DNA of 64,000 nt from Chrysoperla carnea (Eukaryota; Arthropoda; Insecta; Neuroptera; Chrysopidae). Position 1 is the stretch's first letter. The number at the start of each line of letters is the position of its first letter. Shown in pieces: positions 33,001 through 45,000 of this stretch. A model generated the notes under the pieces. That model was not told where the DNA came from. It searched no databases and was given only the letters and a program-made list of their open reading frames with translations. Location of the stretch: assembly GCF_905475395.1 (NCBI RefSeq), contig NC_058342.1, positions 18,200,640 to 18,264,639 on the forward strand, given 5' to 3'. A program made the position numbers and the translations under genes.

Positions 33001-36000
33001 TTCGACTTATCTAATTTATTAAAAACATTTCAACAATAAACTCAGTCAATTGTTTATTTTCACTTGTTTTAAATTGCAAAACAGTAACTTTTTTAAAACG
33101 TGTCATTTACTCGAACAGAATTAACCAAAAAATGTACAATTTCAGTAAAAATTGAGATGAAAAAACTTTTGTGTGTATTTAACAATACAATAGTTTAGGA
33201 GATAAATAGACTCATGAAGATAAACGAATTATCAGTTTTAAAACTGTCTGCGGTAGCTTATTTCCGGTGAATTTAAATGTTATTCATTACTGAAAGTGCA
33301 TTTCCGTTTTAAAATTTATTTATTTAAAAAAAAATTTTTTTTTGGAGAAATTTTAGATTATGATTTCATAACAAGAACTGTTTCAATTAATAAAACTATC
33401 CGTTTAAGTAGCCCGCTTATATTTTTTAACTGTAACTGTGCCAAATTTACTTGAAGAAAAAAGTTCAAACCAAAGTTGTTTATTTATGAGAAAGAAACAT
33501 TTATTGTAACTTATATATTATTACTATAGCAAGTTTTTTTCTGCCTTATCCTTATCTTTAAATAAAAAGTTTATTAGGCAAACATGTTATTTTTTCCAGG
33601 TGATTTCCCACTACTCTAGACATATAATGCTCAAAACATTATTAGGCAAACATGTTACTTTTTACAGATGCTCTCCTAACACTCTAATTACTATTTATAC
33701 CATGCATATATGTAATATGCAAGGTATACTAAGTTTAGTCCCAAGTTTGTAACGCTTAAAAATATTGATGCTACCAACAAAATTTTGGTATAGGTGTTCA
33801 TAAAATCACCTAATTAGTCCATTTCCGGTTGTACGTCCGTCCGTCCGTCTGTGGACACGATAACTCAAAAACGAAAAAAGATATCGAGCTGAAATTTTTA
33901 CAGCGTACTCAGGACGTAAAAAGTGATGTCAAGTTCGTAAATGAGCATCATAGGTTAATTGGGTCTTGTAGGATCCATCTTGTAAACCGTTAGAGATAGA
34001 ACAAAAGTTTAAATATAAAAAATATTCCTTATCAAAAAATAAACAAACTTGCAGTTCAAACTTTTGTTTGAAACATTTTTTCGTAAAGATCCCTGTTTAC
34101 CCGTGAGGGCGAAAATTAGACGTAAATTGTATAGTATGTATTATATAAATTGTATATGTATGTGCAATGTGATAGAGTAATCAACACTATTTATTTATTT
34201 ATTTCACTTGTTTTAATTCATGTTCTCATAATAGTAATACTAGACAGCGCGATTCATATACTTTCTTTTTGAAAAGTTGTGCCAACTTTAGAAAGAGACA
34301 ACCTCTGATCTAAAGGTAGAGCTATCTTTGTTCTACTGTGGGTGATCGGTGAAATAACTAGACTGTAACTTTCTTTGTATCTCTTTCTAATATTCGAATT
34401 TCATCGAATGTGCACTCTATATGTATATAATTTGTTCTTTAACCGAATGAGTTCAAATTTGTTTCCTCCAATTCAAATGAGCTAAAATTCGGCATGTAGA
34501 GTTGTCCACTAGGTAGACCGATGTTATAAAAACGGGGACTCATTTCAGAAATTTGGGGACATTTCTTGCGGAAAAATTTTGCACCTTCACACTCATTCTG
34601 ATATAGAGTCAGGGGGGCTACGGAAGTGTATTTTGTCTGTGGAAAAATCTCTAGTCCTCCTCTAGAAAATTGAAGAAGAAATGATGACGTATTTTGTTAA
34701 AATTTTCAATTATTGCTTCGTGATTTCTTTAAATACGAAAAACGCCGAAAAAAAATGAAAATTATCGTTAAAAAATATCATTTATAACAATGAAATCGAG
34801 GTTTTATAAATTTTTTGTTGTCACCATCATATTCAGCGCAATTTTTTCTGTAAAAATAGTCAATAAAATTGCTTTATCAATTTTCTGACGAAAAAAAGTT
34901 TATCTAAGAATAGCCTAAGAATAGAACTGACGATTTTCAAACGGGTGATCATATTTTAATCATAGTTAACACTTGCGTGTTAAATCATTCTTAAAAATCA
35001 AAATGGTAGATTATAGATTGGTAGCACTAATTTTTTTAATTTACTTCTTGGGGACAATTTTTAAACGATTAATATTTTTATCTAGGTCAAAATTTATTAC
35101 ATAATACATACAGTTTATGCTGCGCGAAAGGAGAAGAATATATACGAGAAGGAAAACCATGTGGAGTGACTAAAGGTCCCATACCTGGAATACCCGTTGA
35201 ACAACAATCCATATGTTTATCCGCTATTGGAATTTGCTGTTCCAAGGCACGAGCGTATGTTTCCAAACTCAATAAAAATATTTTGAATTTTAATTTATTA
35301 ATTTTTGTTTTTCCATTAGGGAACAGCAATGTTCTGCAGGTTTAGAAGTTGCAAGAGAAGGCAAGGCTTGCTCCAGTGAAATTGATTCGGGAATTGATTT
35401 TAACAAGGTAAATATACCACTATCAAAAAAAAAAAAAATGATTGAGAATTCGTTAAGGGACGTTTATGCGTCATCGATATTAGTAAAGAAAAAAAAGTAT
35501 GATAATACAAAAGTTGGAACTCATGCTAGGGTCCCAACACTTAGGAATTGAATTACCTCTGTTAGTGGGACACAAGCAAACCTCTATTTCTGGGACTCGT
35601 TCTTTCGAGTTTATCATCAATGTTACCTCTTTAACTGAGACAGCGAGTAAATTTTATACGCATTAATCTCTGTAACTGAGATAACATCGTTTTGTTTTTT
35701 CGTTTATTTACTTAATCTTATTCTACCCGCAAATTTCGCATTTAACCAATTTTGAGACTCAACGACATTCAGTTTTAGTTTTGCTTTAGTATCATACGGA
35801 TGTTTATTTGAAAAAACAATTTCGTAACAAAAACGTTCCGGTAAGTGAATTGGCGATTAAAGAAAAGGCACAAGATTTCGCTTGAAGGTTCGGTTTTCAT
35901 AATTTTTGTAAGTAACGCTGTTGATGTTAACAAATAGAGCCAATGGATTTAAGACCTGCCAGTTCTTCTAATATAATACCTCTATAAGTGAGATAAATTG

Positions 36001-39000
36001 GAAGGTCCCTTGGTGTCTCAATTAACCAGGTTCCACTGTGTATACTATTATCGAATTAATTTCGTTAAAATTTAAGTTTATGAAGTGACAAAAAGCAAAG
36101 TTGTGCACGGACAATATAAAACGATATTTTTCAAAAACAACTTTGATAACTAATCTTGAAACTTTAAATAATATCGAACCCACATAGGGGGAAACACTGT
36201 GGCATCTGAACGTCCTTAAATAATTGGAAAAAGAAATGATGAATAACGCCGAATTTTGATATAAAAGTTTAATTCTAGGACTGTTGCGAAGCATGTAAAC
36301 TTGGATTATTAGCGAGCTCATTTGGTAGTGGCTGTGATCCAAATGTGTTCGGTTTACTTCCACCCTCAGATAAGCCATTTGCAAAATGTTGCGAAATTAT
36401 ACCAACAGTTCCATCAATTCCAAATACAGTTTCGACTTACACAAATCGATCGTTACCTTCGCCACCCCAACGTAAGTTAAAGTAAATAAATCGAAGCCAG
36501 GTTTCGAATTTACTCACGTTATTTTTCGAATATCCTCTAATCCAAAATTGGTATCATTTCAGTGAATGGACTCTGCGAAAAGTATCCAAATCAACTATGT
36601 GAACATATTTGCCTAGATGAACCTGGATCCTATCATTGTGAATGTAATCCAGGATATACTTTATTACCAGATAAGAAAACGTGTCGAAGGACTGAAGCAG
36701 GAGGTGATGAAGTACCTAAATTTGTTTCAACTACTGATCGATGTGATGAAAATAATCCTTGCGAACATCATTGTATCGATACAGGTGTTTCGATTAGGTG
36801 CACTTGTGATAGTGGCTTCGAGTTAGCAAATGATAAGACCACTTGTAATGGTAAGTCTGTAATAATTAGTTTGGAATTCCTCCAACTCAAGACCACAGGT
36901 ACTTACAATTCGGAGGTCCTAAGGCCAAAATTTGGTGGAGACCCCTAAAATTTTTTCGAATATAGTGGAATATACTCAAACAAAATAATATGATTACGTA
37001 CACTCTGCGTCACAAAATTTGTACTGAGCAATTGTAAAAACGGTGCCATACTTTTTCTCTAAAATATATTTGGTGATATAAATGTGATATATACAAGCCA
37101 TATGTATATGGTTATATTAATGTGATATAACCTATCAACAAAACCTTAGAACTTTTACTGATTTAATAAATATGGATAATCAACTTGTGCAGATTTTGTG
37201 ACGCACAGCATACAGTATCTGAAAAAGTTTACCATTGTATTATATTTGCACAATGATAATTGCTTAAAAATCGTGTTAATTGAACTGCGTATGCTCTATG
37301 GTAAGGCAAATTTCAACGAAAAATTTAATCTATTCTATTTTGTGTTAGTGTTTACAGGCTGGTTGTTTTAGTCTTGGCTTCTGTTGACATTTAATAATAT
37401 TATAGCACATTTTGATAGGCGTATAATTAATTGTAAGGTCAGTTTTTATGACGATATTCAAATGGTCCCCTTTATATAAGTTAAAATGATGCCTATTTTG
37501 TGTGTAAAATTATATTAGATAAAATGATCCCCCATCAATCATGTAGCGGGTCTCGAATGTGATAATTTAAATGATTTTACCAGTGATTTTTGTTTTTATA
37601 CTAATCGTTGATGCAATGCAAAAAAACAGTTAATATTTTATGTTAACTGTTTGGTTAAAAATGAAATGGGGTCATTTTACCCACTATTCTTACAAGGTCA
37701 GTCAAAGCTATCCCTTTAGAGAAATATTGAATACTTTCATGCCAATCACTGCCAAAAGTTAGTTCAATTTTGTTCGCTAGTAGTTAGTGCTCGTCATTAG
37801 CCGAATGTTTTTTCATTCGCTATTTAACGAAATATCGAAAAATCATCCAATATTTGCTAAATAGCGAAAGTTTACCTTTTTTGGATGAATTAAAAATATA
37901 ATTGAAATTTTTGTTTTCAGATATTGATGAATGTGAATTGGGACTGTCTAACTGTGATCCATATACGGAAGAATGCCATAACTTAATTGGAAGTTTTCAG
38001 TGTGATCTTAAATCAAGCTATATAGATAATGGTGACTTTCCAACAAATGATTTAAGTGATAATCCATGCCCAAAGGGGTATATATTTGATAATATTAAAC
38101 AAGTCTGTGATGGTTAGTATTTATGAATATTATGTACCCTCAACGGATTTAGGACTGGAAATGACTGGAAAAAATAGACCGGAAAAATAGATTTTGGAAA
38201 AATTGATCTGGAAAGATCTAGATGTGGAAAAATAGATTCAAAACAAGTTAAAACAAACAATTGAATTAATTGTTGAAATACTATGTATAGACAGTGCTGA
38301 TTACGCAATCGTTAATTTTTTTACTTTTAAGAAAGATACCCACTCCTCCTACACACAAATACAATACGTGTATACATATTACATACTATATGTTCCTAAC
38401 CTAATTTGCGCCTTCACGGGTAAATACTGATGTTTTCCAAAATATGTTTCAAACAAAAGTAGTTTACTTTTTTATCAGTAACATTTTTTACATTTAACCT
38501 TCTGTTCTGTCTCTAAAGATTCACAAGATGAATCGTAAGGACCGAAGACCGAATTGACCTATGTTGTTCATTTACGAACTCGGCTTCACTTTTTACGTCC
38601 TAAGCATGCTATAAAAATTTAAGCTCGATATTTCTTATTGTTTTTGAGTTATCAGAATGACAGACGGACAACTGGAAATGGGCTAATTAGGTGATTTTAT
38701 GAATACATATAACAAAATTTTGTTTGTAGCATCAATTTTTTTAAGCGTTACAAACTTGGGACTAAACTCACCTATACCAAAATTTTGTTTGTAGAATCAA
38801 TTTTTTGAAAAGTTATAAATTTGGGACTAAACTTAGTATACCTTGATATATATTACATATATACATGGTATTAAAAAAAAAAATAAATAAATTTCCTAAA
38901 ATTCTATGAAAAAAGAATTCACAAACCAACACCAGAAAAGAAGCAACTGAATGTAATAATAGATAGAAATGAGTGTTAAATATTTATAAAATCGTAAATT

Positions 39001-42000
39001 TTTTCGTTAAATTCAAATTTGTATGTTTTCCGGGTTTATTTTCCAGGGTCTATTTTTCCCGAATCTATTTTTTTGGATCCACTTTATTTTATCGTTCTCT
39101 TTTTTCCGGATCTATTTTTTCAGGGCTATTTTTCCCGATTACCACCATCAAAAAGTTAGCACCAAATACTAATATTAAAAAAAATTATGTACCAAGAAAT
39201 TCTTCCTTTGCTCTTTCAGAATATACAATTGCTACAATTAAATAATTAATAGTTAATTTGTTATTAATAATTAAAAAATTCAGCATTCGTACGGCATTGA
39301 ACCGTACCAAAATAATTCACGATTAAAATATGTGAATGTAAATGGAAACAATCAGGAATTAAAAGTTTTAATTATGAATAACTAATTAACTATTAATTAT
39401 TTAAGTGAAAAAATCCCTGATTGTCCGCATCCTTGAAACAGTCGTAAGTTTTATGTGAATGCGTCTATGTATAAAGAGACATTTAGGTAACTGGTAGAAA
39501 AATACGAATTAATATTTGAAACTGATTTTACTTACCGACTTCGTTCACTTATGCACCAAGAGGTAGCAATTGTACATGTGAACTATTTAAAAAAATCCTC
39601 CCTTTTACAAACGAAAACCATGTTGATGTATTTACGCCAACATGGAGCAATTTTAATAGAATTGAACATGAAGACCCATTTTTTACAGATGTTGATGAAT
39701 GTGCTCAAGGCTTAGATGATTGTAATAGAGAGTCACAAGACTGCTTAAACACATATGGCAACTTTACATGCCAGAATAAAGTATCAAAAAAAACGTGCCC
39801 ACCAGGATTTAAGCGCAACACAATATTAGGAACATGTGAAGATATTAATGAATGTGCGGATAATAATCCTTGTGCAGCCAATGAAATTTGTAATAATGTG
39901 TCTGGTGGATACCAGTGCGATCCCAGTTCAACTGCTGTACCCCTTGAGTAAGTTTTTTTTTAACCCACAGACAACTCAATTTAGTTAACATTTCTATGAG
40001 CTGCTTTAAATTTTGTGGAAAAACACTCACCATACTTTATTTTTGTAGAAATCCATTAGGATTAGTAATTCCATCACCAAATAATCCTCCATCAAGATTA
40101 CCACCAAAATTTGTACGAGAACCACCAACTAATCCACCACCATCTCGAAGACCGTATTATCCACAACCTTTATCACGGCGTACAGAAACTACAACAATAC
40201 CGACGACTACCACCGAAGAAGTTACTGAACTAGAAGAAATTCCAATAACAACGCTCTCAACAACAGCCGAACCGTACACAAGTAGACCTTACGCAGGTAC
40301 TCCTCAAGTATCATCACAGCGTCAAACACCTGAAGATGTTGAAGGAACACAGCCTAATCAACCAAGAACATCTCCAGTGTTGACACCAAATCGACAAAAT
40401 ACTTGTGAATCGGGCTATAGAATGGATCGTCGTGGATATTGTATTGGTGAGAATGCTAATAAAAAATTTTTCTGATTTTCCTAACTGCTTTTAATAATTG
40501 TTTCCATTCAAATTTTGGAAAATCTTACAGACATCAACGAATGCTACGAAGAAACTCATGATTGCGATAGTAATCAAGACTGTTACAATACCAGAGGATC
40601 ATACGATTGTCGATGTAAAATTGGTTTCCAATTAAACCCAATCACTGGCGCATGCGTAGGTATGATTTTTGTGATAATATCTAGAAATCAATTGTTATTA
40701 TCTAACAAAAAATATTTTATTTTCAGATATAAATGAATGTCAAGCGAATAAAATACAGTGCGCCCCAACTCAACGATGTGACAATACTATTGGATCTTAT
40801 CGATGTACTCGAGTTCAAGGCTGTGGAACCGGATACACTTTAAATGACGCGAGTAATATATGCGAAGGTTTGATATCATATGTTTGGTAGTGGGGACTAA
40901 AATGGGTACTAACATCCAGCGCCGGATTAGCCACGTACATCTATATTTGCCTGAGCGTCACCATTTTTTTATGAGGGCATCTATATCTGAAAAAGGACTG
41001 GCGATTGATTAGCAAAAAAACGTTAACGATGAAGCTACTTTTTAACAGTTCTGTTTTATTTAACACCTTAAGCTTAAGAACCTAATGCAAACAAAGGACT
41101 TCTTGAAAGAATTTGCTACGGGCCCCGCGCTGGCTTCCGACACTGCTAACATCAATAATATTCAATTGAAATCAAAATAAAACAAGCAAAATATACAAAC
41201 CAATTATGCTTATTACTGTGCGCGGAAAAACCTCTTCTCTGCAATAGTGTATTTTACATATCTAATTTCCATATTTCATGTCAAGTTAGTTAAATTTTCT
41301 CCGAAATGTAGACTCATGCACTGTATCAATGGGGAGATGGGATAGTGTTTTGAATTCGTTTACAACCCTTAGAACAATATTGATGGGGTTTTGGAGATAC
41401 CGATTGCCTCCCTACTAGTTCAAATGAGCTAAAATAATTTTGTTTACTAGAGGGAACAATTTTATAAAAGCCGAAAAAAGCGGATGATTTCAGCTATTTT
41501 TAGTGGATTTCTATGGGAAAAATACTGTTTTCTTCGCATCTCTACAGTTCCTTTAATGTGAGCTAGAGGGTTATAATTTTGAATGCAGGATCAGATAATG
41601 TCATTAAGTTCCTCTTTTGGAGCTGTACTGTCAACTAATCAGCTTCTTGTTTTTTTTTCTCACCTCCAGAGCCTTTTTTATGCTCGAATGTTGAAAACTG
41701 TGCTGTGCATTACACATAGGCAGAAAGACTGCCTACCCTACATAATTCAGACAAATATGTATAATCCAATATTTTTTATTTACGAGTACTATCAATAAAC
41801 ACATCTTAACAGGTGCGGCATACTTTGAATTTTAAATAATTTCGGATTGCGCTGCACTAGCGCTGCTGAGTGCCTCCAGGCAAAGTTGTAACCAAAGTGT
41901 GCACTCATAATCATACGTGTGACAAGATACAGTCAATCGTAAATTCAACACAAAACGATCTGATTCATATTATTGGCTGATATGTTTCAAACACAGCAAT

Positions 42001-45000
42001 CGGTTGTTTTGTTTCCCTTGTTTACTATTTGCCAACAAAAAACCATTTGGAACGATACCGGTTACAACAATGTTCATAATTTTTTACGACTGCAAAAAAA
42101 CACGATCAATTTGAAAAGCACTTAGAAGCTTCCCTTAAGTAGCACACCTTTGGAAAAAATCAGTATACTTACACCACCATCTTTTAACTGCTATTATTTA
42201 ATTCTAATCTTTAAAGATCAACCAATCTATGGATATTTGTGGTTACAAATACCTACATCATTATTTACTCACCATGACGATGAACCAAAACCAACATGCA
42301 GTATTATTTATTATATAGTAGCTTTTGAAAATTCTGCCTACCCTGTCTAAAAACTCAGTGCACGCCAGTGCTGACTGAATAACTCTACACTTGGGAATTT
42401 GGAAACAGACGTGGAGAATACACAATTGCACCGAAGAGTTTCGTCTACTCTTTGAGTATCATATTGTGATTAACTATCAGTTATTTTATTGTATTTATGT
42501 TTGTAGACGATGACGAATGCGCCTTAAACACTCATAATTGTCATATTCTTGGACCAAATTATCAATGTAAAAATACGTTAGGATCATTCCGGTGTGTACG
42601 GAAACCACGTGTTTATTATATTACAACAAGAAATCCACAGTCAACACCTGTCTTCACAAGTTCAAATACACCAAATACACCAAATACACCAAATGCACCA
42701 ATTGCACCAAATACTGTAATACCTTTACAAAGAGTATCATCAAGACCGTACACAAGCCCACCAGAGCAGCCACGTGACAGATATACAGATAGTCCTACAA
42801 CAAATATTCAAGTTATGCCATCCAAGAAAACATGTTTTCCAGGATATAGACTGAACGCGTGGAATCAATGTGAAGGTTTGTAAAAAGTAATTTTCTGACA
42901 AATTTCCTGTAAAAATGGACATTTCTAAGAAGTTTCAAGAATCGCATCTGATCCCGTTTTTATAGCTGAACATTAATTTTTTGGAACCCAGTAAAACAGT
43001 TGGATCATTTTACGTCATAAAACGCTCTTGTGATTTTTTCGTAAAGTTGTGGAAAAATTCCAAAAACATTATTTTCAAAGAAGAAAAACAATGCTATAAA
43101 GTTAAATTTTTAACTTCTCAAAATGCTAAAATAATCTTTGAACTTTCCTTAACATAATCCTGAAGACCCAAAAATTTAAATTAGCTTTGCTTGGTTCAAA
43201 AATTGACATTTGACAGCTGTAAAAAGATAATTGATTTTAAAAAAAAAATTGGACCAGACTTTTGTTTGATATACTTTGGATCCTTATTAAGGGATGTGTT
43301 TTGAAGGGAAATGTACATTTTTGTACCAAATTCGTGTGTTATTTTTCAGATATTAATGAATGCGCTGAACAGAGGGTCTGTAAACACAATGAAAGATGTA
43401 TTAACTACGATGGTGGATTTCGATGTGAAGCTCCTCAATGTCCATCCGGCAAACAGCTAAATCCAGAAGGAACTCGATGTGTTGGTAAAATTTTTAATTA
43501 TTATGAAAATTTTACATATTTTTAATTCAATTTCATGCTTTTCTTCTGCAGATATTGACGAATGTGCTTTAGGGATTCATAAATGTGGCTCAAATGAAAA
43601 GTGTATTAATAAAGATGGTGGATATTTATGTCAATGTCTGCCGGGACATATGTTAAAGGGTGATCGATGTGAGGATATTGACGAATGTGAAAGATTCAAA
43701 GGACGAGTAAGTTTATTGCTTTTTTACTTACGATCCTAAATTTCTAATTAGCAGAGAACTTTACAAATTTACGACTCGAACTTGATAAAACTAAAGGATT
43801 AGTCGGTCATTATTATCTAGCAAATAGCAGTGATTCGATTGTTTGGAAAAATAACATTCCTGGCTGCGTTTTGTAGATACTAGCGCTCAGTAAATTATCA
43901 GCAACGCGTTCACTTTAATAGCGCTCATATCATCGAAATGAACCGGTACAGTGGTTGAGCGAGTAAAGGCGCTGTCGCTTTTAACTGTTTGACTAGCGAC
44001 TGGGAAGTTGCGGGTTCGAATCCAGGTAGTACCAGTTTGATCAATTATAATTAATGGGGCGGTAAATTGGTTACTCTGTTGTCGCTTGGATAAGAGCCAA
44101 GTAACCGACTCCATCCACATCATAAATTTAATTGTATCTTCGGATGTAGTTTGAAATAAATTATGATTAATTATAATGATGTAGCTGATCTCTGTTATAG
44201 ATGGATGTCTGTAAAACGGAGGTTAAATTCTTATTATTATTATCATCATCGAAATGCAGCCAATATCGATAATACATATTTAACTTTTCTGTTATTTTAA
44301 TCTTACAGACATGCGCACAAAATTCAATTTGTGAGAATACAGTTGGTTCGTTCCGATGTACATGCAAAGAAGGTTTCAAAAGTGTTTCCGATACCGTTTG
44401 TGAGGATGTTAACGAATGCCATGAGACAGTTGGATTATGTGAACATACTTGCATTAATTCTTGGGGCACATACCGATGTGCATGTCGTCAAGGATTTGAA
44501 CTAAATTCAGACAATCGGTAAGTACACCATTTTTTTTTTTATTCCATTGACGCCACCCAAAAAATTTTCAATTTTAGAACATGTACCGATATCGATGAAT
44601 GTACGGAATTCAAGGATATGAAATTATGTATGGGTTCTTGTGTAAATACACCGGGTAGTTATGTGTGTCGATGCCCTCCAGGATATAGATTAGCATCGAA
44701 TGGACGAAGTTGTATTGATATTGATGAATGCGAATCAACTAGTACATGTCGAGCCGATGAAATTTGCTTAAATATGCGTGGTTCCTATAGATGTCGAGCT
44801 TTGGTTTGTCCACCAGGATATCGAAAACATCCAACAGTAACACAGTAAGTAATTTATATGTTGAATTTGAATTTGAAAATTAGGGCAACTGCAAATTTTG
44901 TAAGAAATGATATACAAGCTCTGAGACATTTCTAGAACGAGTGCAGTTGTATTGATTTATATAGTCGCTTTTTGAACCATCTTAACATTTTATCAAATTT

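Noticed and set aside
36022..36384. 120-codon minus-strand frame over fibulin exon 4
   Set aside because: Antisense shadow of a Cys-rich coding exon that fits the fibulin splice phases.
39845..44469. Minus-strand frames at 39,845-40,033, 42,740-42,922, 43,887-44,123 and 44,167-44,469
   Set aside because: All are antisense shadows of fibulin exons or of SINE A; no independent domain.
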